Part shown: one piece after another, positions 54,456-63,173 of the stretch
How positions within the stretch are numbered: the stretch's first letter is position 1
How the letters are laid out: the number at the start of each line of letters is the position of its first letter
Source: Pseudomonas mandelii
GTDB taxonomy: Bacteria > Pseudomonadota > Gammaproteobacteria > Pseudomonadales > Pseudomonadaceae
Assembly: GCF_900106065.1 (NCBI RefSeq)
Contig: NZ_LT629796.1
Coordinates: forward strand, 3,007,501-3,071,500
DNA: 64,000 nucleotides
Reading direction: 5' to 3'
Position numbers and translations under genes: made by a program
Notes under the pieces: generated by a model
The model's database searches: none
The model's input: only the letters and a program-made list of their open reading frames with translations
What the model was told of the DNA's origin: nothing

Positions 54456-55203
54456 AAGCGAAACCATTCAGATCGACATCGACGATGAACAGATGAGCGG
54501 GACCTTTCTGAGCCCCAAATCGAAAGTCCCCGGCGTGTTGTTTGTGCACGGTTGGGGCGGCAGCCAGGAGCGGGACCTGGAGCGGGCCAAAGGCATCGCC
54601 GGTCTGGGATGCGTGTGCCTGACGTTCGACTTGCGCGGGCACACCGGCGGCACCGGCATCCCGCTTACTCGCGTAACGCGCGAAGACAACCTGCGCGACC
54701 TGCTGGCGGCATACGACCGCTTGCTCGCCCACCCGGCGCTCGACACCTCCGCCATTGCGGTGGTCGGCACCAGTTATGGCGGTTATCTGGCCTCGATACT
54801 GACTTCATTGCGCCCGGTGCGCTGGCTGGCGCTGCGGGTGCCGGCGCTGTATCGCGACGATCAATGGCATACGCCCAAGCGTGAACTGGACAAGGCTGAT
54901 TTGCGCGATTACCGCAACACGCTGGTACGCGCCGACAGCAATCGTGCGCTGCATGCGTGCTCGCAATTCACCGGGGATGTGCTGCTCGTGGAGTCCGAGA
55001 CCGACGACTATGTGCCTCACGCGACGATCATGAGCTACCGCGCTGCGTGCCAGCAGACGCATTCGCTGACGCACCGGATCATTGACGGCGCCGACCACGC
55101 GTTGAGCGAGCCGGTGTCGCAACAGGCCTACACCTCGATCCTGGTGGACTGGATTACCGAGATGGTCGTGGGTGAGCGGTTGAGCATTATTCAGTCGAAA
55201 TGA
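54445..55203 (+). CDS. Alpha/beta hydrolase
   Basis: 252 residues. Oxyanion loop HGWGG at about 35-39, nucleophile elbow GTSYGG with Ser110 (residues 108-113), acid in ESETDDYVPH and catalytic His in DGADHALSEP. No signal peptide. Related to dienelactone hydrolase/peptidase-like S9 folds; substrate unknown. Starts inside the DUF3182 gene. Confidence 0.88.
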   Translation: MTARSETIQIDIDDEQMSGTFLSPKSKVPGVLFVHGWGGSQERDLERAKGIAGLGCVCLTFDLRGHTGGTGIPLTRVTREDNLRDLLAAYDRLLAHPALDTSAIAVVGTSYGGYLASILTSLRPVRWLALRVPALYRDDQWHTPKRELDKADLRDYRNTLVRADSNRALHACSQFTGDVLLVESETDDYVPHATIMSYRAACQQTHSLTHRIIDGADHALSEPVSQQAYTSILVDWITEMVVGERLSIIQSK

Positions 55204-55214
55204 GTGGTGGGTTT

Positions 55215-55256
55215 GCGGACGCTTTCGAAGGCTTGCCCGCGAAAGCGTCATCCGCC
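55215..55256. repeat. REP-type singlet
   Basis: GCGGACGCTTTCG and CGAAAGCGTC arms around AAGGCTTGCCCG, between the hydrolase gene and the convergent ybhN-like gene. May also serve as a stem at the 3' end of both messages. Confidence 0.7.
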
Positions 55257-55268
55257 TCCCCAACAATC

Positions 55269-56270
55269 TCAGGAAGGTTTCTTGGCAATCCGCAGCGACT
55301 TCGCCTTGGCCTCCACCACCAGATACATCACCAACGTAATCAGCAACGGCAAGATGAAATAGATCGCCCGATAAGCCAGCAATCCCGCCACCAGGCTTCC
55401 CCGCGACGCTTCATGTTGCAGCAGTGCCACAAACACCGCCTCCAGGACCCCAAGCCCGGCAGGAATATGGGTAATCACCCCGGCAATCGCACTGATCAGC
55501 AACACGCCCAGCACCAATGGGTAATCCAGCTTGTTAGGCAGCAACGTGAAGATCACCGCCGCCATCAGCGACCAGTTCAGCGCTCCGAGGGCCAGTTGCA
55601 GCATCGCCATGCGCAAGGACGGCAGGTTGATTTCCACCCCGCGTATCGCCCATTCCCGACGTTTGGAGAACTGGCACGCCGCCAGATATCCCGCGCTCAC
55701 CAGGAGTAACAACACGCCCACAACTTGCAAGGCACCGCTGCTCAACTTCCAGCCCGGCGGCATTCTGACCAGTCCGCTGCTGAACACGGCGCCCGCAATC
55801 ACCATGTAGCCGAACCAGTTGGTCGCCAGGCTCAGCCCGAGGATTTTCGCGATGTTGCTTTTGCTCACCCCTAGCCGCGAATACAGGCGATAACGCATGG
55901 CAATCCCGCCGACCCACGCGCTCAGGTTCAGGTTGAAGGCGTAGCTGATGATCCCCACCGGCAGGATCTGTTTCCAGGTCAGGTCCTGGCGGATGTAGGT
56001 GCGGCCGATCAGATCAAAACAGGCATACACCAGAAAACTCACCAGCGTCAGGCCGGACGCAATGATCAGCGTGCGCACCTTGAAATTGGCCAGGGTGTGG
56101 AACACTTCGTCCCATTCGATGCGCTGGGCAAGCATCGTCAGCAGCACGATCAGCGCCAGGAAAAACAGCATCGTCAGCGGTTTTTTCCAGCGGCTCCAGC
56201 GTGTCTTCTTTTCCGGGACAGGTGTTGTGCTGCCGTCTTGAGGTGCCGAGTGCGCTTCAACGCGGTTCAT
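55269..56270 (-). CDS. YbhN-family membrane protein (lysylphosphatidylglycerol synthase TM region)
   Basis: 333 residues, about eight membrane segments from residue 31 on; short charged N-terminal tail. The region ISYAFNLNLSAWVGGIAMRY and the late motif ITHIPAGLGVLEAVF are family hallmarks. It lacks the catalytic aminoacyl-transferase half. In E. coli ybhN follows ybhP and ybhO (clsB), as here. ATG 56270 has GGGAG upstream and overlaps the clsB end by 14 bases. Confidence 0.9.
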   Translation of the reverse strand: MNRVEAHSAPQDGSTTPVPEKKTRWSRWKKPLTMLFFLALIVLLTMLAQRIEWDEVFHTLANFKVRTLIIASGLTLVSFLVYACFDLIGRTYIRQDLTWKQILPVGIISYAFNLNLSAWVGGIAMRYRLYSRLGVSKSNIAKILGLSLATNWFGYMVIAGAVFSSGLVRMPPGWKLSSGALQVVGVLLLLVSAGYLAACQFSKRREWAIRGVEINLPSLRMAMLQLALGALNWSLMAAVIFTLLPNKLDYPLVLGVLLISAIAGVITHIPAGLGVLEAVFVALLQHEASRGSLVAGLLAYRAIYFILPLLITLVMYLVVEAKAKSLRIAKKPS

Positions 56271-57552
56271 GGTGGTCACTCCCGGCCGGATGGGTGAAGG
56301 GTTTCAGGCGTGGTTTATGCGCAGGCAGCCAACCGGCCCATGCCGGGAAGTGACGCAGGAAGTGAAACACCAGAAAGCCGACGGTCATGTGCCAGATCCT
56401 TCCGCGCGGCGACGTGTCCGCTGACATGGCTTTGCAGTGGTTATTGCTCAGCACCTCAAGCCGTTCGAACAGATCTTGGTTGAAGGCTCGGTCGCGGATC
56501 AACACGTTGGCTTCCAGGTTCATCGACAGGCTTAACGGGTCGAGATTGCTTGAGCCGACGGTGCTCCAGTCCTCATCCACCAGCGCGACTTTGCCGTGCA
56601 GCGGGCGTTCGCAATATTCGAAGATCTGCACGCCCGACTTGAGCAAATAGTCGTAGGTCATGCGCGCAGCCAGTTTGGCCACCATCATGTCCGGTTGCCC
56701 CTGCAGAATCAGGCGCACGTCGACGCCACGACGAGCGGCGTTGCGGATTTCGCGCAGCAAGCGGTAACCCGGAAAGAAATAGGCGTTGGCGATCACGACC
56801 CGGCGTTGGGCGCTTCGCAGCACCTGAAGGTAAACCTCTTCGATATCCGTCCGGTGGTCACCGTTGTCGCGGTACACCAGGCGAACCTGGCCGTCGTGGT
56901 CGCTGAAGGCCAGTTCCGAGCGTCGCTGCCGGCGGCGTTGCCACCAGTATTTGGCGCGGGCCGGGCGGCCACATTGCAGCAGCGCGAAGTGATGGATATC
57001 GGCCACCGCCGGGCCTTGCACTTCAACCGAGTAATCCTGCTTGGCCTCGGGGCCGAAATCGGCCAGATGGTCGGCGGAAAAGTTGATCCCGCCGATGAAC
57101 GCGATCGTGCCGTCCACCACCACGATCTTGCGGTGCAGACGTCGGAACCAGTTGGTGCGGATCCCCAGAAGCTTGGGCGCCGGATCGAATATTTGCAGGC
57201 GAACGCCGGCCTCGCTCAACGTTGCGAGATAGCCGTTGCTCAACTCGCCACAGCCAAACCCGTCGAGGCTGACGGTGACCCGTACACCGCGTTGCGCGGC
57301 TTCGACCAGCACTTGCTGCAGCTCGTTGCCGACCTTGTCCTCGAACACAATGAAGGTTTCCAGGAGTATTTCAGTCTTGGCCTGGCGCATGGCTTCGAAC
57401 ACTCGCGGGAAATAGGCTTCGCCGTTTTCCAGCATTTCCACGAGGTTGTTGCCCTGCCAGCCGTATTCGACGTCGACCACGCCGGGCTCACGCACCGGCG
57501 GGGTAGTCGGCACGTGTTCAACGGTGGCTTTTTCCATCGGGGCGCTGCTCAT
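56257..57552 (-). CDS. clsB: Cardiolipin synthase B
   Basis: 431 residues of the phospholipase D superfamily. Two HKD motifs: [16 protein letters not shown] (His140, Lys142, Asp147) and [18 protein letters not shown] (His319, Lys321, Asp326). Makes cardiolipin, and in E. coli ClsB with YbhP-region partners can use phosphatidylglycerol. No N-terminal membrane anchor, as in ClsB and unlike ClsA. Its ATG overlaps the ybhP stop (ATGA). Confidence 0.92.
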   Translation of the reverse strand: MSSAPMEKATVEHVPTTPPVREPGVVDVEYGWQGNNLVEMLENGEAYFPRVFEAMRQAKTEILLETFIVFEDKVGNELQQVLVEAAQRGVRVTVSLDGFGCGELSNGYLATLSEAGVRLQIFDPAPKLLGIRTNWFRRLHRKIVVVDGTIAFIGGINFSADHLADFGPEAKQDYSVEVQGPAVADIHHFALLQCGRPARAKYWWQRRRQRRSELAFSDHDGQVRLVYRDNGDHRTDIEEVYLQVLRSAQRRVVIANAYFFPGYRLLREIRNAARRGVDVRLILQGQPDMMVAKLAARMTYDYLLKSGVQIFEYCERPLHGKVALVDEDWSTVGSSNLDPLSLSMNLEANVLIRDRAFNQDLFERLEVLSNNHCKAMSADTSPRGRIWHMTVGFLVFHFLRHFPAWAGWLPAHKPRLKPFTHPAGSDHHEPR

Positions 57553-58346
57553 AGCTCGATCTCCACCGACAGCGGTGCGTGGTCGGAAAGGTGTGACCAG
57601 GGACGTGCCGCCAGCACTTGCGGACGGCTGGCCTTGAGGTTGCGCACATAGATGCGGTCCAGGCGTAGCGCTGGGAGTCGCGCTGGAAAACTGCGCGCCG
57701 GTTTGCCGTGGTGCTCGGCGAATACCTCGCGCAGGCCACAGGGCTTGAGCAACGCATCGGCACGCTGGCGCCAGTCGTTGAAGTCGCCGGCGACAATCAC
57801 CGGGGCGTCGACCGGAAGGTCTTCGAGGCGTCGCGCCAGCAACTTCAGTTGTTCCGTGCGGTGGCTCTCACGCAGCCCCAGATGCACGCAAATGGCGTGC
57901 ACTTCCAGGCCATCGCCCGGCAGGCGCAGCACGCAATGCAGGATGCCGCGGTTCTCATGGCCGCTGATCGATACGTCGAGGTTGTCATGGCGAATGATCT
58001 GGAACTTCGACAGCAGCGCATTACCGTGATCACCCGCCGGGTACACCGCGTTACGGCCGTAGGCAAATTGTGGCCACAGGGTGTCGGCGAGGAATTCGTA
58101 CTGCGGCATCGTCGGCCAGTTGTCGTACCGCTGCGGATGGTCTTCGTGGGTGCCGTGGACTTCCTGCAAAAACACCACATCGGCAGACACACTGCGTACC
58201 GCTTCGCGCAATTCCGGCAGGATGAAACGCCGATTGAGCGCGGTGAACCCCTTGTGGGTGTTGACCGTCAGTACGGTGAAACGGCGCACGGCGGTGATGA
58301 CGGGTTGCTGTTCGTCGGTACTGCCGACCGGTTCGGAAATACTCAT
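57549..58346 (-). CDS. Endonuclease/exonuclease/phosphatase-family protein (YbhP type)
   Basis: 265 residues. EEP fold motifs in order: [28 protein letters not shown] and SDHAPLSVE; the metal-binding and catalytic residues are all present. Given its fixed link to clsB and ybhN it may act on a lipid phosphate rather than DNA; that is inference. Overlaps the DUF72 gene stop by 4 bases. Confidence 0.9.
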   Translation of the reverse strand: MSISEPVGSTDEQQPVITAVRRFTVLTVNTHKGFTALNRRFILPELREAVRSVSADVVFLQEVHGTHEDHPQRYDNWPTMPQYEFLADTLWPQFAYGRNAVYPAGDHGNALLSKFQIIRHDNLDVSISGHENRGILHCVLRLPGDGLEVHAICVHLGLRESHRTEQLKLLARRLEDLPVDAPVIVAGDFNDWRQRADALLKPCGLREVFAEHHGKPARSFPARLPALRLDRIYVRNLKASRPQVLAARPWSHLSDHAPLSVEIEL

Positions 58347-59269
58347 GACAGCACTCCTTCGGCGACCGGTTCACCGGGACGGGTGGCGAGGTCTTTGTCG
58401 AGGTGGAAGTGCTCAAGCAAACGCCGCGCATCGAAAGGCGCGCGGACTTTGATGTCGTTGTCGAAATAGCAGAACACTTCCCGGGACTTGCGTGCTTTCG
58501 GCTTTTGCCCAGGTGCAATCAGCTGCGGATCGGCCGGTTGCTGGCCATGGTTCCAGGCGTCGATCCGTTCGCCCCAGCGTTCCAGCGCCTCAGGGGTGTA
58601 GCCGCTGGCATAGAGTTCTTCGGCACCGTGCAGGCGCAGATAGACGAAATCACTGGTGACGTCTTCGCGGTACGGCCATTTTCCGGCGGTATCGGCGATA
58701 ACCAAGGCCACGTTGTAGCGCTTGAGCAGGCGCACGAACGCTGGATCAATAAAGCTCTCGTTTCTGATTTCAACGGCGTGGCGCAGGGGCTTTTTCTTGT
58801 ACGCCTTCATGCTGGCGGGGCCGTGCAGGTGCGAATCGTGCTGGCGGGCGAGGGCGGCTGCTTGCTGGGTGTCGTGGGGTAATTGCTTGAGGAAGCTTTC
58901 GAACAACTCGACATCGAATTTGAAGTTGGGCGGAAACTGCCAGAGGATCGGGCCGAGTTTCTCTTTCAGCTCCAGAATCCCGGAGGCAAAGAAATTCGCC
59001 AGCGGTGTATGAATGTCCCGCAGACGCTTGATGTGGGTGATGAAACGTGGGGCTTTGACGCTGAACACGAAGTCCGCCGGGGTTTCGGCGTACCATTGGG
59101 CGTAACGCTCAGGCCGTTGCAGGGCGTAAAACGATCCATTGATTTCGATGCTGTTGACCGCCCGGGACGCAAATTGCAATTCGCGCTTCTGGGTCAGCCC
59201 CTTCGGGTAGAAACCTCCCCGCCAGGGTGTGTAGCGCCAGCCTGAAATACCAATGTGAATCGCCGCCAT
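58343..59269 (-). CDS. DUF72 family protein (YecE type)
   Basis: 308 residues with a TIM-barrel-like pattern: [19 protein letters not shown] at the N-terminus, [23 protein letters not shown], and [18 protein letters not shown]. Function not known. GGGAGG four bases before the ATG. First gene of the DUF72-ybhP-clsB-ybhN overlap series. Confidence 0.9.
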   Translation of the reverse strand: MAAIHIGISGWRYTPWRGGFYPKGLTQKRELQFASRAVNSIEINGSFYALQRPERYAQWYAETPADFVFSVKAPRFITHIKRLRDIHTPLANFFASGILELKEKLGPILWQFPPNFKFDVELFESFLKQLPHDTQQAAALARQHDSHLHGPASMKAYKKKPLRHAVEIRNESFIDPAFVRLLKRYNVALVIADTAGKWPYREDVTSDFVYLRLHGAEELYASGYTPEALERWGERIDAWNHGQQPADPQLIAPGQKPKARKSREVFCYFDNDIKVRAPFDARRLLEHFHLDKDLATRPGEPVAEGVLS

Positions 59270-59290
59270 ATCGCCTCCCGTCTAATGGTC

Positions 59291-59331
59291 CTCGGTTGCC
59301 TCTGTCTTTTGATGACCGTGGGGCAACCGAG
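59291..59331. repeat. Inverted repeat upstream of DUF72 gene
   Basis: CTCGGTTGCC (59291-59300) and GGCAACCGAG (59322-59331), perfect 10-bp arms with 21-base loop, in the 124-base gap after the MFS gene. It may be an MFS 3' hairpin or a leader element of the DUF72 operon. Confidence 0.6.
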
Positions 59332-59393
59332 AAAGTTTCGACGGGGCTACGGACGGTGTGCGTTCCGGAAAACCATACCGACCTTCTGTGGGG

Positions 59394-60596
59394 TTAGTGT
59401 CCGGCGACGATGCGGGTCGTGCTTTCGGCGTAGACCGGGCCGAGTCGGTCAAGACGTCCACTCCACGCTGTCAGCGCCAAGGCCGCCAACACCACCAGCC
59501 CGCCAATCCAGGCGGTATGGATCAGGCCCATGTGAGCCACGATCAAGCCGCCACCCCACGCGCCACCGGCAATGCCAAGGTTGAAGGCCGCGATGTTCAG
59601 CCCCGACGCCACGTCCACCGCATGCGGGGTGTGATGTTCGGCTTGACGCACCACATAGACTTGCAGCCCCGGCACGTTACCGAACGCGACTGCGCCCCAG
59701 ACCAGCACGGTAGCCAGCGCCAGCCATGGGTTGCCAGCGGTAAAGGTCAACACGAACAGCACCGCCGCGAGCAAGGCGAAGATGATTTTCAGGGCGCTGA
59801 TCGGGCCGCGCTTGTCCGCCAGTTTGCCGCCCCAGATGTTGCCGACCGCCACCGAGATGCCGTAGACCAGCAACACCAGGCTGACCGTGCTGGCGCTGAA
59901 GCCGGAGATGTCCTGGAGAATCGGCGCCAGGAAGGTAAAAGCGATGAACGAGCCGCCGTAACCGACCGCGGTCATGGCGTACACCAGCAGCAGACGTGGC
60001 TGCTTGAGCACCTGCAATTGCTGCAACAGCGAAGCCGGTTTGCTGTGGGCGATGTTTTTCGGCACGTAGAGCAGGCTGCCGATAAAGGCGATCACGCCCA
60101 AGGCGGACACGGCGAGGAAGGTTTCACGCCAGCCGAAATGCTGACCGATGAAGGTTCCCAGCGGTACGCCGGTGACCAGCGCCACGGTCAGGCCGGTGAA
60201 CATGATAGCGATCGCACTGGCGGCTTTTTCCTTTGGCACCAGGCTGGTGGCGATGGTCGAGCCAATCGAGAAAAACACCCCGTGGGCGAGGCCGGTGACG
60301 ATCCGCGCCAGGATCAGTGATTCGTAGCCGGGGGCTTTCCAGGCCAGCAGGTTGCCAAGGGTGAACAGCACCATCAGCGACAACAGCAGCAATTTGCGCG
60401 GGACTTTGCCGGTGAGGGCGGTCAGCACCGGGGCGCCAATGGCGACGCCCAGGGCGTAGAGACTGACCAGCAGGCCGGCGGACGGCAGGCTGACGCCGAG
60501 GTCGGCGCCGATGGTGGGTAACAGGCCAACGATGACGAACTCGGTCGTCCCGATGGCGAAGGCGCTGAGGGTCAGCGCGAGCAAGGCAATGGGCAT
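59394..60596 (-). CDS. MFS transporter, AraJ/YdhP-like DHA1 exporter
   Basis: 400 residues, 12 membrane segments. N-terminus MPIALLALTLSAFAIGTTEF is the typical DHA1 start; the exporter motif SLYALGVAIGAPVLTALTGK and TGVPLGTFIGQHFGWR are present. Probably a sugar or drug efflux pump; the substrate cannot be told. ATG 60596 has GGAG nine bases upstream; the open frame to 60908 runs through a REP element and was not used. Confidence 0.9.
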   Translation of the reverse strand: MPIALLALTLSAFAIGTTEFVIVGLLPTIGADLGVSLPSAGLLVSLYALGVAIGAPVLTALTGKVPRKLLLLSLMVLFTLGNLLAWKAPGYESLILARIVTGLAHGVFFSIGSTIATSLVPKEKAASAIAIMFTGLTVALVTGVPLGTFIGQHFGWRETFLAVSALGVIAFIGSLLYVPKNIAHSKPASLLQQLQVLKQPRLLLVYAMTAVGYGGSFIAFTFLAPILQDISGFSASTVSLVLLVYGISVAVGNIWGGKLADKRGPISALKIIFALLAAVLFVLTFTAGNPWLALATVLVWGAVAFGNVPGLQVYVVRQAEHHTPHAVDVASGLNIAAFNLGIAGGAWGGGLIVAHMGLIHTAWIGGLVVLAALALTAWSGRLDRLGPVYAESTTRIVAGH

Positions 60597-60677
60597 GACT
60601 GCAACTCCGGTGGGTTTGATTGATGGAGCGCAGTGTCGGGGTTTGGGTTGTGCGGAAAAATAGAGGGGTGGGCATTT

Positions 60678-60702
60678 GATATTTGCGTGCAGGTCAAATA
60701 TC
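60678..60702. promoter_or_regulatory. Operator-like inverted repeat upstream of the MFS gene
   Basis: GATATTTG (60678-60685), 9-base spacer, CAAATATC (60695-60702): perfect 8-bp arms about 82 bases before the MFS start. Size fits a LysR- or TetR-type binding site, but no regulator is encoded next to it. Confidence 0.5.
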
Positions 60703-60716
60703 TCGCGGGCAAATGA

Positions 60717-60860
60717 AACCCTGTGGCGAGGGAGCTTGCTCCCGCTCGGCTGCGCAGCAGTCGCAAATGCCATATCGCATGCTGTATCTGAGGAGCCAGG
60801 TTTGCAGGTTTTTGGGGGGCGCTTCGCACCCCAGCGGGAACAAGCTCCCTCGCCATAGGG
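60717..60860. repeat. Large REP doublet (REPIN)
   Basis: Arms GGCGAGGGAGCTTGCTCCCG (from 60726) and the inverted CGGGAACAAGCTCCCTCGCC (ending 60854) enclose further small hairpins (GGCTGCGCAGCAG, GGGGCGCTTCGCACCCC). One mismatch over 20 bases. Largest and most symmetric REP in the window. Confidence 0.9.
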
Positions 60861-60953
60861 GAACTTGCTGGCCGTTATCTCGGGGTGAAAACCGAACTTG
60901 CCCGCCATTTCCCGATCAGTTCCTTACAGACCCTTCCCAAGGAGCTTCCCGTT

Positions 60954-63071
60954 TTGCTCAAGTTCAAGACCGCGATACTGCTGGGGGCGTTGCTGTTTCT
61001 GGGCAGCAACGAGTTGGAAGCCGTCACGCTGCCGGGTGTTCCCGCCGCTGCCGAGGAGCCTGCTACGCCTGAACCGTTGGTCCAGGGCGGCCTGCTCGGG
61101 GCCATCAGCTCCAGCATCGACGACGTTCAGGACAAGCTCGACCTCAACGAAGACCTGGTCGATGCCTGGCGCCTGCGGGCGGACCGGGCGGCGAATGAGG
61201 TGGACAAACTGGTCAATCGACCTTCTAACCGTTCCGGCTGGAGCGTGATTGGCGACTTCCTGATGTTGTCCGGCGTCTGGCTCGGCAGCTTTGCCTTGCT
61301 CACCGTGCTCGGTGGGATACTCGCCAAACGCTTGAACCAGGGCCGCTTTCTGCGAACCCGCCAGCGCAGTCAGGATCTGCTCAATTATGTGTTGCCTTAC
61401 ACGCTACCGGCCCTGATCTGCTTGCCGTTGACCCTTTACGTCAGCCATTTCCTGCCTGCCTCGGTGGGCCGTGCGCTGGCGCTGTGTTTCGCCTACGCCA
61501 CCAGCAGCGGCATTTTTTCGACCTCGATGCTGCTCTGCGTGATTGTCATGTTCAACACCGGCCACAAGCGCACGGCGGTGCAGATCATCCGCGATTTCTG
61601 CCCACGACCGCTGTTCCTGATCGGTTTCCTTGCCGCGCTCAGCGATGCGCTGACCAGCCCGCAGATCGCCCGGCAACTGGGCGGTAACATCACCAGCAGC
61701 GCTGCCGTGCTCACCGGTTTTTTCGTCTCGATCATCTTCGGCTTATTGGTGATTCGATTGAGGCGCCCGGTGGCGCATCTGATCCGTAACCGGCCCTTGG
61801 CCCAGCGCCTCAAACAGCCGTCGCTGCAGGAATCCCTGCGGATCTTTTCCGGGCTCTGGTACTGGCCGATCCTGCTGATGGTGATGGTTTCGGCGATCAA
61901 CCTGCTCGGCGTCGGCGATGACAATCAGAAGGCGCTGCGCTGTGCGTTGTTCACCACTATCCTGCTGATCGCCACGGTGTTTCTCAGCACGATTTTCCAG
62001 CACATGTTCAAGTCGCGCCAGGTTGAAGCGATCCAGCGCAGCAGCGCTTACAAGGAGCGTTTTCTCAGTCTGCTGCATGCGCTGCTACGAATCATCATGG
62101 CCGTGGCTTTCATCGAAATCCTTGGGCGGATCTGGGGCGTGTCGCTGTTCGAATTCGCCGAGCAAAACAAGGTAGGGCGGGCGATCAGTGATTCGTTGAG
62201 CAGCATGGGGCTGATCTTTCTGGTGACCTGGTTGCTGTGGGTGGTGCTCGATACGGCGATCCAGGAAGCGCTGAAACCGCCGGTCAACAAACGCACGACG
62301 CAGCCGAGTACGCGGGTCAAAACCATCCTGCCGCTGCTGCGCAACGCGATCAAAATCATCCTGGTGGTGATCTGCGCAATTACCACCATGGCCAACCTTG
62401 GGATCAACGTTGCGCCGTTGCTGGCGGGTGCCGGCGTGGTCGGCCTGGCCATCGGTTTTGGTTCGCAGCAATTGGTGCAGGACGTGATCACCGGGTTGTT
62501 CATCATCATCGAAGACACGCTGTCGATCGGCGACTGGGTGGTGCTCGACTCCGGCCATGCCGGGACGGTCGAAGGCCTGACCATCCGCACCTTGCGCCTG
62601 CGGGACGGTAAGGGTTTCGTGCACTCGGTGCCGTTCGGGCAGATCAAGGCCGTGACCAACCAATCGCGGCAGTTTGCCTATGCGTTTTTCTCGGTGCAGT
62701 TCACCTACGACACCGATGTCGACAAAGCGATCGAACTGATCCGTGAGGCGGGGGATTCGATCCGCGAGGACGCGTTTCTCAAGTACAACCTGCAAGGGCC
62801 GCTGGATGTGTTTGGCGTCGACAAAATGGACCTCAACGGCGTGGTGCTGACGGCGCAGTTCCGCACGGTGTCGGGTGGGCAATATGCGGTGAGCCGGGCA
62901 TTTAACCAACGGTTGAAGAAGCTTGTGGATAACAGCCCGTGCGTGCATTTCGCGCAGACTTATCCACAGCAGGTTTTGATGCCGAGGCAGGCGATGGCCG
63001 GGCAGGAAGACGACGGGCCGGCGCCGGAGAATTCGCCGGTGTTGTTACCGGATCAGCCGCGTACTCAATAA
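60954..63071 (+). CDS. Large mechanosensitive channel, MscS family
   Basis: 705 residues from TTG 60954. Probable signal peptide or first membrane segment (LLKFKTAILLGALLFLG), a periplasmic part, then many membrane helices and the MscS core: pore helix GAGVVGLAIGFGSQQLVQDV and beta domain GDWVVLDSGHAGTVEGLTIR. It belongs to the long, multi-TM branch (YbdG/YjeP-like). A GTG at 60885 is in frame, but only the TTG has a good ribosome site (GGAG, nine bases). Confidence 0.88.
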   Translation: MLKFKTAILLGALLFLGSNELEAVTLPGVPAAAEEPATPEPLVQGGLLGAISSSIDDVQDKLDLNEDLVDAWRLRADRAANEVDKLVNRPSNRSGWSVIGDFLMLSGVWLGSFALLTVLGGILAKRLNQGRFLRTRQRSQDLLNYVLPYTLPALICLPLTLYVSHFLPASVGRALALCFAYATSSGIFSTSMLLCVIVMFNTGHKRTAVQIIRDFCPRPLFLIGFLAALSDALTSPQIARQLGGNITSSAAVLTGFFVSIIFGLLVIRLRRPVAHLIRNRPLAQRLKQPSLQESLRIFSGLWYWPILLMVMVSAINLLGVGDDNQKALRCALFTTILLIATVFLSTIFQHMFKSRQVEAIQRSSAYKERFLSLLHALLRIIMAVAFIEILGRIWGVSLFEFAEQNKVGRAISDSLSSMGLIFLVTWLLWVVLDTAIQEALKPPVNKRTTQPSTRVKTILPLLRNAIKIILVVICAITTMANLGINVAPLLAGAGVVGLAIGFGSQQLVQDVITGLFIIIEDTLSIGDWVVLDSGHAGTVEGLTIRTLRLRDGKGFVHSVPFGQIKAVTNQSRQFAYAFFSVQFTYDTDVDKAIELIREAGDSIREDAFLKYNLQGPLDVFGVDKMDLNGVVLTAQFRTVSGGQYAVSRAFNQRLKKLVDNSPCVHFAQTYPQQVLMPRQAMAGQEDDGPAPENSPVLLPDQPRTQ

Positions 63072-63083
63072 CACCGCAAACCT

Positions 63084-63173
63084 TGTAGGCGCGAGGCTTG
63101 CCCGCGAAGGGCGCACCGCGGTGTATCAGTAGAACCGTGTCTTCGTTCTTCGCGGGCAAGCCTCGCTCCTACA
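63084..63173. repeat. REP doublet after the MscS-type gene
   Basis: GCGCGAGGCTTGCCCGCGAAG and its inverted partner CTTCGCGGGCAAGCCTCGC, between convergent genes. The right arm reaches the lhr stop region. Confidence 0.88.

Larger units (their letters stand above)
60597..60953. other. Intergenic region between the MFS and MscS-type genes
   Basis: 357 bases without a supported gene. It holds the MFS upstream region with the operator-like GATATTTG-N9-CAAATATC (60678-60702), a large REP doublet (60717-60860), and the leader of the mechanosensitive channel gene with GGAG nine bases before TTG 60954. Confidence 0.7.

Noticed and set aside
56596..57651. 351-codon plus-strand frame opposite clsB
   Set aside because: The clsB strand has both HKD motifs; the plus frame has none and no start signal.
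59331..59393. ECF-type (GGAAC ... GTC) promoter before the DUF72 operon
   Set aside because: GGAAC and GTC occur on the minus strand, but the distance is about two bases longer than the sigma-E consensus and the -10 is poor.
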